Assembly (NCBI RefSeq): GCF_013394775.1
Contig: NZ_JABXYT010000001.1
Location: forward strand, 1,130,501 to 1,194,500
Source of the DNA: Oribacterium sp. oral taxon 102
GTDB lineage: Bacteria > Bacillota > Clostridia > Lachnospirales > Lachnospiraceae
DNA length: 64,000 bases
Reading direction: 5' to 3'
Shown here: positions 17,506-27,219 of the stretch, piece after piece
Layout of the letters: every line of letters begins with the position of its first letter
Position numbering within the stretch: the stretch's first letter is position 1
Notes under the pieces: generated by a model
Database searches by the model: none
What the model saw: only the letters and a program-made list of their open reading frames with translations
Told to the model about the DNA's origin: nothing
Made by a program: the position numbers and the translations under genes

Positions 17506-18634
17506 TTTACTGCTATCCCTCAGGATATCCTATGAATCACTTTTGGTCTTGCTTATGACAGCGCTGTCCTGTGCCGTCATAGGCTCGTTTCTGGTGCTCA
17601 GGAAGCTTTCGATGGTTTCCGACGCGATTTCCCACACTGTGCTTCTGGGCATCGTTATCGCATTTTTTATTGTTCAGGACCCTTCCTCCCCGTTTCTGAT
17701 AGCGGGAGCCGCGCTTTTCGGGGTGCTTACCGTATTTGCCATAGAAATGCTTTCCGGCACGGGGCTGGTTAAAAACGATGATGCTGTAGGGATCGTTTTT
17801 CCTATGTTTTTCGCACTTGCGGTAATACTTATTACGAAGTTTGCCGGGAATGTGCACCTCGACACCGACATTGTCCTTATGGGAGAGGTGATTATGGCAC
17901 CGCTGAACAGGACGTCGTTTTTCGGGAGCTCCATCCCGAAGGCGCTGCTTCAGATGTCGGTTCTGTTCGTGATAAATCTTTTATTTATTGCCGTTTTTTT
18001 TAAGGAATTAAAAATAAGCACCTTTGACAGGGAATTTGCCAGAGTAGCCGGTTTTTCTTCGACCGCGCTCTTCTATGCCCTCATGACGCTTTCCTCAATG
18101 ACGGCCGTGGTCGCATTTGACGCAGTAGGGGCGGTGCTTGTGGTATCATTTCTGATCACACCGGGAGCGACGGCTTATCTGATCAGCAGGGACTTAAAGA
18201 AAATGCTCTTTCTTTCCTGCGTGTATGCCGTAATCAATTCGCTGATCGGGTATTCACTTGCCATGCTTATCAATGTGTCAATGTCAGGAATGACTGCGGC
18301 AGTGGCAGGCGGAAGCTTTTTTCTAACCTTTCTTTTCTGCAGAGAGGGGCTCATAACGAGGGTGCTCTTAAGGAGAAGGAACCGAAGGGAATTCAGACTT
18401 AATCTTATGACGATGCATATAGGAAATCATATGGGGCAGGCAGGGGAGAGCGCGGAGCTCGGGCTTTTCAGCATGAAAAACCATCTTAAATGGAAGCAGC
18501 GGGACATAGAGAGGCGGGCGAAAATGCTGGAGGAAAGAGGGCTGATTTATGCAGATAAAAATTCAGATATGTACAGGCTTACAGAAAGGGGAGAAATGAA
18601 GTATAATGAACTAAAATCTGATTATGGGATGTGA
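17498..18634 (+). CDS. Metal ABC transporter permease fused to a C-terminal winged-helix-like domain (TroD type)
   Basis: 378 residues. Residues 1 to about 285 are an ABC-3 permease (LRKLSMVSDAISHTVLLGI; VGAVLVVSFLITPGATAYL). The extra 90 or so residues (ITRVLLRRRNRREFRLNLM... HLKWKQRDIERRAKMLEERGLIYADKNS) are charged and cytoplasmic and look like a winged helix. GTG 17498 follows AGGGAGGTACAGAT. The stop overlaps the start of the regulator by 4 bp. The tail may sense metal or bind the regulator; this is a guess. Confidence 0.85.
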   Translation: MHDLLLSLRISYESLLVLLMTALSCAVIGSFLVLRKLSMVSDAISHTVLLGIVIAFFIVQDPSSPFLIAGAALFGVLTVFAIEMLSGTGLVKNDDAVGIVFPMFFALAVILITKFAGNVHLDTDIVLMGEVIMAPLNRTSFFGSSIPKALLQMSVLFVINLLFIAVFFKELKISTFDREFARVAGFSSTALFYALMTLSSMTAVVAFDAVGAVLVVSFLITPGATAYLISRDLKKMLFLSCVYAVINSLIGYSLAMLINVSMSGMTAAVAGGSFFLTFLFCREGLITRVLLRRRNRREFRLNLMTMHIGNHMGQAGESAELGLFSMKNHLKWKQRDIERRAKMLEERGLIYADKNSDMYRLTERGEMKYNELKSDYGM

Positions 18635-19068
18635 TAACTTTGAATTCGAGCAGACAGGATTATCTTCAGGCGGTATACCGGCTCTCTTTAAAAAGAGGAT
18701 ACACCACAAACAAGGAAATCAGTGCGTATCTCCGGATATCAAAGGCTTCCGTCAGCGAGATGATCAGGAAGCTGGTGGCTGACGGCAAGCTTAAGCTGCA
18801 AAAAAATAACATTTCTCTTTCGACAGAGGGGGAAAAGGAGGCGAAAACCGTACTCTCGAAGCACAGGATATGGGAATATTTTCTGGTGGAGGTTCTGAAA
18901 ATGGAGCACGGGAGTGTGCATGAGCAGGCGGATCTTCTGGAACACGTCACAAGCGATGCGCTTCGCGACGCCCTCAATAAATACCTCGGATATCCTACGC
19001 TAAGCCCGAACGGAAAGTTCATCTATGAAAATATGGAGGAAGTACGGGAAACGATGCGTTCATTGTGA
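18631..19068 (+). CDS. DtxR-family metal-dependent regulator (MntR/TroR-like)
   Basis: 145 residues. N-terminal winged helix (DYLQAVYRLSLKRGYTTNKEISAYLRISKASVSEMIRKLVADG) followed by the metal-binding dimerisation domain (HRIWEYFLVEVLKMEHGSVHEQADLLEHV, which supplies His and Glu ligands). No SH3-like third domain, so it is the short MntR/TroR form. Start GTG 18631 overlaps the permease stop; a TTG at 18640 is an alternative. It most likely represses its own operon through the operator at 14890-14905 when metal is plentiful. Confidence 0.88.
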   Translation: MITLNSSRQDYLQAVYRLSLKRGYTTNKEISAYLRISKASVSEMIRKLVADGKLKLQKNNISLSTEGEKEAKTVLSKHRIWEYFLVEVLKMEHGSVHEQADLLEHVTSDALRDALNKYLGYPTLSPNGKFIYENMEEVRETMRSL

Positions 19069-19112
19069 AGATGACAGCGGTATAAAATTCTTTTATTATC
19101 GTCTAAAAAAGC

Positions 19113-19141
19113 TTGTTTTTTTATTTCCGTTCATGTAGAAT
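19113..19141 (+). promoter_or_regulatory. Promoter of the first chemoreceptor gene
   Basis: TTGTTT (19113-19118), 17 bp, TAGAAT (19136-19141). The same promoter with the flanking CTTGTTTTT and TTCATGTAGAATG recurs before the second receptor at 21707-21735, supporting it. The leader to the start codon is about 300 nt; part of it (19361-19417) is repeat. Confidence 0.65.
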
Positions 19142-19360
19142 GTGAAAGGTAAGAGCAGAGCGCATACGGCTTCATAACAGAGGAGATTCCCTATATGGAA
19201 CGGGCGTTCTGGGGAAGGGACTCAACAGGAATGATATATCGACAATGTGACATAAGAGGAGGCAGAAGGCAGACTGATGAAAGGTCTGCTCTATTAGCGT
19301 AGAATCAAGAAGCGCGTTTCCTGTGCCGGTCTGTGCGGCTGCGGCGGGGAACGTGCTTTT

Positions 19361-19417
19361 TACTGTATAAGTCCCCTGCCAAGCGGAGCAGCGGAGTGAC
19401 GCGCAAGCTCATTAGCA
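19361..19417 (-). repeat. Dispersed TAAGTCC-bounded repeat, partial copy in reverse orientation
   Basis: TACTGTATAAGTCCCCTGCC at 19361-19380 is the reverse complement of the repeat end seen at 13353-13369 and 27334-27350. The following GCGGAGCAGCGGAGTGACGC matches the interior of copy 1. It lies in the leader of the first chemoreceptor gene. The rest of the gap 19069-19448 holds the promoter and no gene that I can support. Confidence 0.65.
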
Positions 19418-19448
19418 TAAGTGTTTATAAAGAATGGAGGGTAAAGAA

Positions 19449-21521
19449 ATGTTTTGGGGGAAACAGAGAAAGAAGAGGGAGCACCGCATCGGTGTCGCGG
19501 GGAAGCTGATTCTGAATATCATTGTTCCGATCACGCTCATTCTCGTTATTTTGGGCGTGATTATCCTCACCACGGTAGTGAGTGCGCTCTGGGGCGTGAA
19601 GAACAGAGCGATTTCCAATCAGATCAAGGCGGCATCGACACAGGTTACGCAGTATTTCGAGCCATACTTTGTGGTGGAGCGGTTTGTGAGGGAGCAGGAG
19701 TCGGTGAAGGCAGTGCTGGCGGAGCTGCAGCGGGAGCGGTCCTCCTATCACTTTGAGAACTCGTCCCATTACGAGGATGTGATGCGGGAAATGCGGGATG
19801 CGATGTCCATTGCAGGAACCGCCGCACAGAACGTATGGATCGCGGGGATTGAAAATAATCAGCTGATACAGACGACAGGCACGGAGGACTATTTTTCCGA
19901 CAGCTTTCCGGCGAAGGAAAGGGCATGGTACAAGCTCCTCGAGCAGAATCCGAACGGCAGCGTCCTGAGCCCGGTCTATCTGGAGGTGGCGAGCGGGAAG
20001 CCGGTGGTCTCCATTGTAACCGCTTATACCGACGACTCCGGCAGCATCATCGGCGCAGTAGGGATGAATCTCTCCATAGATGAGGTGAATGAGTATCTGG
20101 GTAAAATCACCATTGGGAGAACGGGCTATATCACGGTCTACGACTCAGAGAACAATATCGTTTATCATCCGGATTCCTCAAATTTTATGAAGTATGTGAG
20201 CGAGACGCCGTATTCTGAGAATATGCGTACTGCCTTGGAAGAGAATATCACCAGCGATGTGATGCAGTATCGGCTGGGCGGCAGGGAATTCTATGGCGGA
20301 ACCGATGTGCTCGAGGAGTATCAGTGGATCGTACTGGGCTGCATTACGGCGGCAGAGTACCGGCAGGAGACCGTCCTGCTGCTCTTCGTGATAATACTGG
20401 GCTTCCTGCTCTGCATCCTCGTTACGGCAGGGCTCTGCTTCTGGAAGATCCGGGGGCTGCTCCGGCCGCTGAAGAAGATCGGCAGCGCAGCACAGGAGTT
20501 TGCGAGCGGGCGGCTGGACAGCAGTATTGAGAGAGAAAGTAATGATGAGATCGGCGATCTGCAGGAGGCATTCGCCAGGACGCAGAACGGACTGAAGGAG
20601 ATCATCACGGATATCGGCTATGTGCTGGGAGAGATCTCCCGAAAGAACCTCACCGTGCGGCTGTCGGCGTCCTATCAGGGCGACTTCATGCCGATCCGGG
20701 AGTCTCTCGAGGGCATCCGCGGCTCCCTGAACGAGATCATGGCGCAGATGCACGAGGCGGCGACGCAGGTAGACGCCGGCGCGGGGCAGGTCTCCAACGG
20801 AGCACAGATTCTGGCACAGGGCGCGACGGAGCAGAGCAGCTCGGTGGAGGAGCTTCTTTCCTCCGCCAGCGAGATCTCGGAGAAGACCGGGCACACAGCG
20901 AAGCAGGCGGAGCTCGCGAATGCAGAGGTCAAAAAGGTGGGAGAGAAGCTGGGAGACAGTACCCGGAAGATGGAGGCACTGCTCTCCGCTATGGGAGAGA
21001 TCAAGGAAACCTCGGATGTGATCCAGGGCATCATCAAGACCATCGACGACATCGCCTTCCAGACCAATATCCTCGCGCTCAATGCGGCGATCGAGGCGGC
21101 GCGCGCCGGAGAGGCGGGCAAGGGCTTCTCTGTGGTGGCGGACGAGGTGCGGAGTCTTGCCGGGAAATCCGCCGAAGCGTCCCAGCGGACGCAGGAGCTG
21201 ATCCTCAGCTCTCTCGCGGCGGTGCAGAAGGGCAGCACGCTTGCGGAGGAAACCTCTACGGCGTTGGGAGAAACTGCGGAGCATGCGCAGCAGGCAGTGA
21301 ACTCTGTGCTGGAGATCGCAAAGAATGCCTCCGAGCAGGCGGATGCGGTATCCCAGATCACGGCGGGGCTGGATCAGGTTTCCTCCGTGGTGCAGGCGAA
21401 CTCTGCAACAGCGGAGGAGAGCGCGGCGGCGAGCGAGGAGCTCTCCAGCCAGGCGACGCTGATGCAGGGGCTGATTGGAGAATTCCGGCTCACAGACGGA
21501 ACGGACACGGCGGAAGAATAG
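19449..21521 (+). CDS. Methyl-accepting chemotaxis protein, copy 1
   Basis: 690 residues. Short basic N-terminus, first membrane helix at about 18-42, an extracellular dCache-type sensor to about 300, second helix at about 308-335, a HAMP region, then a long coiled-coil signalling domain with the conserved hairpin tip [20 protein letters not shown] and [20 protein letters not shown]. It passes ligand signals to CheA/CheW. ATG 19449 follows GGAGGGTAAAGAA and is preferred to the ATG at 19434. It has a tandem paralogue starting at 22082; no flagellar or che gene is in the window. Confidence 0.93.
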   Translation: MFWGKQRKKREHRIGVAGKLILNIIVPITLILVILGVIILTTVVSALWGVKNRAISNQIKAASTQVTQYFEPYFVVERFVREQESVKAVLAELQRERSSYHFENSSHYEDVMREMRDAMSIAGTAAQNVWIAGIENNQLIQTTGTEDYFSDSFPAKERAWYKLLEQNPNGSVLSPVYLEVASGKPVVSIVTAYTDDSGSIIGAVGMNLSIDEVNEYLGKITIGRTGYITVYDSENNIVYHPDSSNFMKYVSETPYSENMRTALEENITSDVMQYRLGGREFYGGTDVLEEYQWIVLGCITAAEYRQETVLLLFVIILGFLLCILVTAGLCFWKIRGLLRPLKKIGSAAQEFASGRLDSSIERESNDEIGDLQEAFARTQNGLKEIITDIGYVLGEISRKNLTVRLSASYQGDFMPIRESLEGIRGSLNEIMAQMHEAATQVDAGAGQVSNGAQILAQGATEQSSSVEELLSSASEISEKTGHTAKQAELANAEVKKVGEKLGDSTRKMEALLSAMGEIKETSDVIQGIIKTIDDIAFQTNILALNAAIEAARAGEAGKGFSVVADEVRSLAGKSAEASQRTQELILSSLAAVQKGSTLAEETSTALGETAEHAQQAVNSVLEIAKNASEQADAVSQITAGLDQVSSVVQANSATAEESAAASEELSSQATLMQGLIGEFRLTDGTDTAEE

Positions 21522-21540
21522 AACAGTGCAGTAAGCGAAG

Positions 21541-21574
21541 ACCCCGGGGCTCCTTTTTGAGCACTGGGGTTTTG
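21541..21574 (+). terminator. Terminator after chemoreceptor 1
   Basis: ACCCCGGGGCTC pairs imperfectly with GAGCACTGGGGT around the loop CTTTTTGA's T-rich stretch and is followed by TTTT. One mismatch and one G-U in a 12-bp stem. Confidence 0.6.
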
Positions 21575-22081
21575 CTATGCTTCGCGGACGACGCCGGCGC
21601 AGTTGGCAGGTGTATTTAATAACGGTTCAGCTAAGCCATGCAAATCGCGGATGTTCTGCCTGCAGCGCTGCTTTCATGCAAAAAATTTATAATATAATAA
21701 AAAAACTTGTTTTTCCTTTTCTTTTCATGTAGAATGAAAAAAAGGAATAGCAGAGATTATACGATTTCATAAAAAGGGATACCATTTCCGGGACGGAGAT
21801 TTCTGCAGAAGGGACTGGACAGGAATGACGGACTGCCAATATGACGCAGAAAGACGAAGAGACAGACTGTCCAAGCCCTGCCCTTTTGTCCTGAAATCAA
21901 GAAAGGCACGCTTCTGACATCGGCCGAACAGGCTGATATAGGAAACGTGCTTTCTTTAGTGTACAGGCTTCTGCGGCGTCGGAGCGGACGCCATGGGATG
22001 CTGCGGTATTGTACAGGGCATGGGATGCCGTATATTCTGCCGGAAATTGCGGCAGGACATTATAAAAGGAGGTCAGAAAGT
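21575..22081 (+). promoter_or_regulatory. Leader of the second chemoreceptor gene with duplicated promoter
   Basis: About 500 bp without a supportable gene. TTGTTT (21707-21712), 17 bp, TAGAAT (21730-21735) repeats the promoter at 19113-19141. The sequence after it also parallels the first leader (GGACAGGAATGA against CAACAGGAATGA, and a later AATCAAGAAAGGCACG against AATCAAGAAGCGCG), so the duplication unit included promoter and leader. Confidence 0.6.
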
Positions 22082-24163
22082 ATGCATTGGGGGAAAAACA
22101 GGGGGAAAGACAGAGGAGGGGGACGCCGCATCGGTGTCGCGGGGAAGATGCTCCTGAACATCATCGTGCCGGTCACAGTCATTCTCATCCTTCTGGGAGC
22201 GATTGTTACTGCTATGGTGATAAACGCGCTCTGGGGTGTGAAGAACAGGGCGATTTCGAACCAGATCAAGGCGGCATCGACACAGGTTACGCAGTATTTC
22301 GAGCCATACTTTGTGGTGGAGCGGTTTGTGAGGGAGCAGGAGTCGGTAAAGGCAGTGCTGGCGGAGCTGCAGCGGGAGCGGTCCTCCTATCACTTTGAGA
22401 ACTCGTCCCATTACGAGGATGTGATGCGGGAAATGCGGGATGCGATGTCCATTGCAGGAACCGCCGCACAGAACGTATGGATCGCGGGGATTGAAAATAA
22501 TCAGCTGATACAGACGACAGGCACGGAGGACTATTTTTCCGACAGCTTTCCGGCGAAGGAAAGGGCATGGTACAAGCTCCTCGAGCAGAATCCGGACGGC
22601 AGCGTCCTGAGCCCGGTCTATCTGGATGTGGCGAGCGGGAAGCCGGTGGTTTCCGTCGTGACCGCCTTTACCGGCAGCTCCGGCAGCATCGTCGGCGCGG
22701 TGGGGATGGATCTCTCCATGGATGAGGTGAATGAGTACCTGGGCAAGATCGCCATTGGGAGAACGGGCTATATCACGGTCTACGATTCGGAGAACAATAT
22801 CGTTTATCATCCGGATTCTTCGAATTTCATGAAGAACGAGCGAGAGGTGCCCTATTCCGAGAATATGCGCATTGCTCTGGAAGAGAATATCACCAGCGAT
22901 GTGATGCGGTATCGTCTGGACGGCAGGGAATTCTATGGCGGAACCGATGTGCTTGAGGCGTATCAGTGGGTTGTATTGGGGTGCCTGCCGGGAACAGAGT
23001 ACCGGCAGGAAACCGTCCTGCTGCTCTTCGTACTGGTACTGGGCTTCCTGCTTTGTATTCTCGTTACGGCAGGAATCTGCCTCTGGAAAATCCGGGCGCT
23101 GCTCCGACCGCTGAAGAAGATCGGCAGCACGGCGCAGGAGTTCGCGGGAGGGCGGCTGGACAGCAGCATAGAGAGGGAGAGCGACGACGAGATCGGCGAT
23201 CTGCAGGAGGCATTTGCGGAGACCCAGAGAAGGCTGAAAGAAATCATCACGGATATCGGCCATGTGCTGGGAGAGATTTCCCGGAAGAACCTCACTACAA
23301 GGGTATCGGCGTCCTATCAGGGGGATTTCGTGCCGATCCGGGACTCTCTCGAGGGCATCCGAAGCTCCATGAATGAGATCATGTCCCAGATGAATGTGGC
23401 GGCGGCGCAGGTGGATGCCGGTGCGGGACAGGTTTCCAACAGCGCACAGGTGCTGGCGCAGGGGGCGACGGAGCAGACCAGCTCGATAGAGGAGCTCTTC
23501 TCCTCCGCTACGGAGATCTCGGAGAAGACCAAGCACACGGCGAAGCAGGCGGAGCTCGCGAATGAGCAGGTCAGAATCGCGGGAGAGAAGCTGGGCGAGA
23601 GCACCCGGAAGATGGAGGGATTGCTCTCCGCCATGGGCGAGATCAAGGAAACCTCGGATGTGATCCAGGGCATCATCAAGACCATCGACGACATTGCCTT
23701 CCAGACCAATATCCTCGCACTCAACGCGGCGATCGAGGCGGCACGCGCCGGAGAGGCGGGCAAGGGCTTCTCTGTGGTGGCGGACGAGGTGCGGAGTCTT
23801 GCCGGGAAGTCCGCAGAGGCATCCCAGCGGACGCAGGAGCTGATCCTGAGCTCTCTCGCGGCAGTGAAGAAGGGCAGCGCTCTGGCAGAGGAGACGGCAT
23901 CGACCCTCGGAGAGACCGCGGAGCATGAGCGGCAGGCGGTAGACTCTGTGCTGGAGATCGCGAAGAGCGCTTCCGAGCAGGCGAACGCGGTATCGCAGAT
24001 CACAGCGGGGCTGGATCAGGTTTCCTCCGTGGTGCAGGCGAACTCTGCAACAGCGGAGGAGAGCGCGGCGGCGAGTGAGGAGCTCTCCAGCCAGGCAACG
24101 CTGATGCAGGGTCTGATCGGGGAATTCCGGCTCGCGGACGGAATGGATGCGGCGGAAGAATAG
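22082..24163 (+). CDS. Methyl-accepting chemotaxis protein, copy 2
   Basis: 693 residues, same architecture as the gene starting at 19449: basic N-terminus, membrane helix, dCache sensor, second helix, HAMP, signalling coiled coil with [23 protein letters not shown] 22082 follows AAAAGGAGGTCAGAAAGT; the frame is open further upstream without a ribosome site. Bases 22262-22594 are identical to 19620-19952 except for one base, whereas both flanks differ much more. The membrane-distal sensor is thus the best-conserved part at the DNA level, which suggests recent gene conversion. The two receptors may recognise the same ligand. Confidence 0.93.
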   Translation: MHWGKNRGKDRGGGRRIGVAGKMLLNIIVPVTVILILLGAIVTAMVINALWGVKNRAISNQIKAASTQVTQYFEPYFVVERFVREQESVKAVLAELQRERSSYHFENSSHYEDVMREMRDAMSIAGTAAQNVWIAGIENNQLIQTTGTEDYFSDSFPAKERAWYKLLEQNPDGSVLSPVYLDVASGKPVVSVVTAFTGSSGSIVGAVGMDLSMDEVNEYLGKIAIGRTGYITVYDSENNIVYHPDSSNFMKNEREVPYSENMRIALEENITSDVMRYRLDGREFYGGTDVLEAYQWVVLGCLPGTEYRQETVLLLFVLVLGFLLCILVTAGICLWKIRALLRPLKKIGSTAQEFAGGRLDSSIERESDDEIGDLQEAFAETQRRLKEIITDIGHVLGEISRKNLTTRVSASYQGDFVPIRDSLEGIRSSMNEIMSQMNVAAAQVDAGAGQVSNSAQVLAQGATEQTSSIEELFSSATEISEKTKHTAKQAELANEQVRIAGEKLGESTRKMEGLLSAMGEIKETSDVIQGIIKTIDDIAFQTNILALNAAIEAARAGEAGKGFSVVADEVRSLAGKSAEASQRTQELILSSLAAVKKGSALAEETASTLGETAEHERQAVDSVLEIAKSASEQANAVSQITAGLDQVSSVVQANSATAEESAAASEELSSQATLMQGLIGEFRLADGMDAAEE

Positions 24164-24232
24164 AACAGCGCTTTTGGAGGCAGAGCTCGGGAGGGAGTCC
24201 GGGGTCTGTCTCTTTTTGTCTGTCATCGCTAC

Positions 24233-24260
24233 TTGCAAATTGGCACAGATCTGCTACACT
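24233..24260 (+). promoter_or_regulatory. Possible promoter upstream of ychF
   Basis: TTGCAA (24233-24238), 16 bp, TACACT (24255-24260). It is the best match in the 324-bp gap between the chemoreceptor and ychF; the gap also holds a 62-bp repeat. Confidence 0.35.
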
Positions 24261-24326
24261 ACAATCCGAATGATGGAAGGGTTGACAGCGGCTTGGCAAA
24301 ATGCCGGTGAAATCGGAAAACCGAAC

Positions 24327-24388
24327 GAGAGTGTCTTTTGAGGCGCACGCCCATGGCACGTGCGTCATGGATAAATCGGTGCTTTCCC
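24327..24388 (+). repeat. 62-bp dispersed repeat (GAGTGTNTTTTGAGGC family), copy 1
   Basis: Runs from GAGAGTGTCTTTTGAGGC through CACGCCCATGGCACGTGCG to GGTGCTTTCCC. Nearly the same sequence is at 42788-42848 (plus) and 39336-39402 (minus). It contains the palindromic core CCCATGG/GCACGTGC. No coding potential is supported. Confidence 0.75.
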
Positions 24389-24487
24389 GCTGCCTTATCG
24401 TCATATCTCTCTGGTTTACGATATTTTCCGATGACGCGAGATAACTGCAAATTCTGGCAACAGTGAAATGAGGAGAAGTTAAAGCTT

Positions 24488-25585
24488 ATGAAATTAGGTA
24501 TTGTGGGACTTCCGAATGTCGGAAAGTCGACTTTGTTCAATGCGATTACGAAGGCGGGAGCGGAGAGCGCAAACTACCCGTTCTGTACGATAGATCCGAA
24601 TGTGGGCGTGGTGGCGGTGCCGGACGAGAGGCTGTCGCTGCTCTCTGCGCTGTACCATTCAGCGAAGACCACGCCGGCGGTGATCGAGTTCGTGGATATC
24701 GCGGGCTTGGTGAAGGGCGCCTCCAAGGGAGAGGGGCTCGGCAATCAGTTTCTCTCCAATATCAGGGAAACTGATGCGATCATCCATGTGGTTCGCTGCT
24801 TCGAGGATCCGAATGTCATTCATGTGGATGGCTCGGTAGATCCGCTTCGTGACATCGAGACTATCAATCTGGAGCTGATTTTCTCGGATCTTGACCTGCT
24901 GGATCGCCGTATCGCGAAGACCCGAAAGCTCGCGAACAATGACAAGGAGGCGAAGGCGGAGCTGGAGCTGCTGCGCAGGCTGCACGACCACCTCGAGGAG
25001 AACCGGCTCGCGATCGGCTTCGATGCGGAGGATGAGGAGAAGAACCGTTTTCTGGACAGTCTGGATCTTCTGACCAGAAAGCCGGTGATCTATGCCTGCA
25101 ATGTGGCGGAGGATGACGTAGCGGCAGACGGCGCGGACAATGCGATGGTGCGGCAGGTTCGTGAATATGCCGGAGAGAACGGCTCGGAAGCGTTCGTGAT
25201 CTGTGCGCAGATTGAGCAGGAGATCTCCGAGCTTCCGGAGGAGGACAAGGCGGAGTATCTCGAGTCCATGGGAATGACGGAGTCAGGACTGGACAAGATC
25301 GTCCGCGCCTCCTATTCTCTGCTGGGCCTGATGTCCTTCCTGACCGCGGGTGAGACGGAGACCCGGGCATGGACGATCCGCATCGGGACGAAGGCGCCGC
25401 AGGCGGCGGGGAAGATTCATTCCGACATTGAGCGAGGCTTCATCAAGGCGGAGGTCGTGAACTATCGGGATCTTCTGGACTGCGGTTCTCTTTCCGCGGC
25501 GCGGGAGAAGGGGCTCGTCCGAATGGAGGGAAAGGAATATGTGATGCAGGACGGGGATGTGGTTCTGTTCCGCTTCAACGTATAG
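24488..25585 (+). CDS. ychF: Redox-regulated ATPase/GTP-binding protein YchF
   Basis: 365 residues, the usual YchF/OLA1 length. An Obg-related P-loop NTPase that prefers ATP and is associated with ribosomes and stress response. G1 motif GLPNVGKSTLFNAITKA at residues 6-22, G3-type DIAGLVKGASKGEGLGNQFL, a helical insert, and the C-terminal TGS-like domain (GETETRAWTIRIGTKAPQAAG...). ATG 24488 follows AGGAGAAG. It stands alone between the chemoreceptors and mraZ, followed by two stem-loops. Confidence 0.95.
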   Translation: MKLGIVGLPNVGKSTLFNAITKAGAESANYPFCTIDPNVGVVAVPDERLSLLSALYHSAKTTPAVIEFVDIAGLVKGASKGEGLGNQFLSNIRETDAIIHVVRCFEDPNVIHVDGSVDPLRDIETINLELIFSDLDLLDRRIAKTRKLANNDKEAKAELELLRRLHDHLEENRLAIGFDAEDEEKNRFLDSLDLLTRKPVIYACNVAEDDVAADGADNAMVRQVREYAGENGSEAFVICAQIEQEISELPEEDKAEYLESMGMTESGLDKIVRASYSLLGLMSFLTAGETETRAWTIRIGTKAPQAAGKIHSDIERGFIKAEVVNYRDLLDCGSLSAAREKGLVRMEGKEYVMQDGDVVLFRFNV

Positions 25586-25597
25586 ACGCTTTTTCCT

Positions 25598-25687
25598 GCG
25601 AAGCGATCACAGACGATCGCTTCGCGCAGGCAGGATAATAAAACAGGTAATTTCTCGGAAAAGGACGGGAAATGCCTGTTTTTTTTA
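25598..25687 (+). terminator. Two stem-loops after ychF, the second a clear terminator
   Basis: First stem GCGAAGCGATC/GATCGCTTCGC (25598-25627), no T tract. Second stem ACAGGTAATTTCTCG/CGGGAAATGCCTGT (25643-25677, with mismatches) followed by nine T residues (25679-25687). It separates ychF from the division cluster. Confidence 0.8.
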
Positions 25688-25710
25688 TAGCAGGAATTCC
25701 TCCTTTTATC

Positions 25711-25777
25711 TTGATTTTTTCCCATAAGAATGGCATTATTATGTAGTAAGTGGTAAGAAGTGGAAGAAAGTGGTACA
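25711..25777 (+). promoter_or_regulatory. mraZ promoter with three MraZ boxes
   Basis: TTGATT (25711-25716), 17 bp, CATTAT (25734-25739). Directly downstream are three 10-bp direct repeats, AAGTGGTAAG, AAGTGGAAGA and AAGTGGTACA, at 25748, 25758 and 25768. GTGG repeats at 10-bp spacing upstream of mraZ are the known binding pattern of MraZ, so the cluster is probably autoregulated. Confidence 0.8.
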
Positions 25778-25783
25778 TCAGAG

Positions 25784-26209
25784 ATGTTTACGGGTGAGTA
25801 TCATCACAATTTAGATGCGAAAGGACGGATGATCATCCCGGTCAAGTTTCGTGAGGACTTGAGCGGGGCGTTCGTCGTCACCCGTTCGCTCGACGGCTGT
25901 CTCTCCATGTATCGCCCGGAGGAGTGGGATGTGCTGGAGCGGAAGCTGAACTCCCTCCCGATGACGAATGAGAAAGCGAGGAGACTGAAACGCTTTCTGC
26001 TGGGAGGCGCGGTGAGCTGCGAGCTCGACCGGCAGGGACGCATCCTGATTCCGCAGGTGCTTCGGGAGACGGCTGCGCTGCGTAAGGATATCGTACTCGT
26101 CGGCGTAGGCGATCATGTGGAGATCTGGGCAAGTGAGAAATGGGCCAGTGACAATGATTTCTCCGACATGGACATGCTCGCTTCGGATATGGAGGGACTG
26201 GGGATTTGA
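25784..26209 (+). CDS. mraZ: Transcriptional regulator MraZ
   Basis: 141 residues, two AbrB-like MraZ domains with the DxxxR motifs ([10 protein letters not shown] and [10 protein letters not shown]). It forms rings and binds repeats in the promoter of the division cluster. ATG 25784 gives the classic [15 protein letters not shown] start; a GTG at 25760 is in frame but lies within the MraZ boxes. No strong Shine-Dalgarno site is visible. It overlaps rsmH by 4 bp. Confidence 0.95.
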   Translation: MFTGEYHHNLDAKGRMIIPVKFREDLSGAFVVTRSLDGCLSMYRPEEWDVLERKLNSLPMTNEKARRLKRFLLGGAVSCELDRQGRILIPQVLRETAALRKDIVLVGVGDHVEIWASEKWASDNDFSDMDMLASDMEGLGI

Positions 26210-27219
26210 CATTCAGCCACTACAGCGTGCTCCTTCATGAAACGATAGAGGGGCTTCATATCAGGGAAAACGGGATCTATGTAGACGGTACGCTCGGAGG
26301 AGGCGGCCATGCGCTGGCGGTCGTGAAGCGGCTCGGCAGCAGGGGCAGGCTGATTGGGATCGACCAGGACAGTGCAGCGATTAAGGCGGCGGAAGAGAGG
26401 CTTCGGGACTATCGGGACCATGTCACCATTGTCCGGAGCAATTACGAGAATCTGCCGCAGGTGCTGCGGGAATGTAAGATAGAGAAGGCAGACGGGATAT
26501 ATCTGGATCTCGGGGTTTCGAGCTATCAGCTCGATGAGGCGGAGCGGGGCTTTTCCTATCGCTTCGACGCGCCGCTCGATATGCGGATGGATCAGAGAAA
26601 TCCGATTACTGCGGCAGATATCGTAAACGGTTATTCGGAGGGTGCGCTCTTCCGCATGATCCGGGACTATGGAGAGGATCGTTTCGCACAGAATATTGCG
26701 AAGCACATCGTACATTACAGGGAAAAGAAAAGGATCGAAAGCACACTGGAGCTTTCCGAGATCATTTCTGCCGCGATTCCGGCGCGGATCCGCGCGACCG
26801 GCGGGCATCCGGCGAAGAGAAGCTTCCAGGCGATCCGCATCGAGCTGAACCGGGAGCTGGAGGTGCTGGAAAATACGATTGATGCGATGATCGATGCACT
26901 GGAGGAGGGCGGGAGGCTCTGCATCATTACCTTTCACTCATTGGAGGATCGGATCGTCAAAAATAAATTTAAAAATGCGGAGAACCCCTGCATCTGTCCG
27001 CCGGACTTCCCGGTCTGCACCTGCGGGAGGGTATCTAAGGGCAGAGTCATCACGAAAAAGGCGATCCTGCCATCCGAAAGGGAACTTGCGGAAAACCGGC
27101 GCTCTCAGAGCGCTAAGCTGCGAATTTTCGAACGAAACGTACATGCCGAAAACATCGGCATCACCAATCACATAAGTCCTTCGCGCTGCTTCGCTTCTTC
27201 GAAGCTCTCGCATCGCTAA
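26206..27219 (+). CDS. rsmH: 16S rRNA (cytosine(1402)-N(4))-methyltransferase with repeat-derived C-terminus
   Basis: 337 residues. SAM-dependent methyltransferase (MraW) that modifies C1402 in the ribosomal P site. Motifs: [55 protein letters not shown]. Start is TTG 26206 overlapping the mraZ stop. Normal RsmH proteins end soon after the SAKLR motif. Here, after AKLRIFER, the last 27 residues (311-337) are encoded by the dispersed repeat starting at 27137, so the native stop was displaced. The core is intact and the enzyme is probably active. Confidence 0.95.
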   Translation: MTFSHYSVLLHETIEGLHIRENGIYVDGTLGGGGHALAVVKRLGSRGRLIGIDQDSAAIKAAEERLRDYRDHVTIVRSNYENLPQVLRECKIEKADGIYLDLGVSSYQLDEAERGFSYRFDAPLDMRMDQRNPITAADIVNGYSEGALFRMIRDYGEDRFAQNIAKHIVHYREKKRIESTLELSEIISAAIPARIRATGGHPAKRSFQAIRIELNRELEVLENTIDAMIDALEEGGRLCIITFHSLEDRIVKNKFKNAENPCICPPDFPVCTCGRVSKGRVITKKAILPSERELAENRRSQSAKLRIFERNVHAENIGITNHISPSRCFASSKLSHR

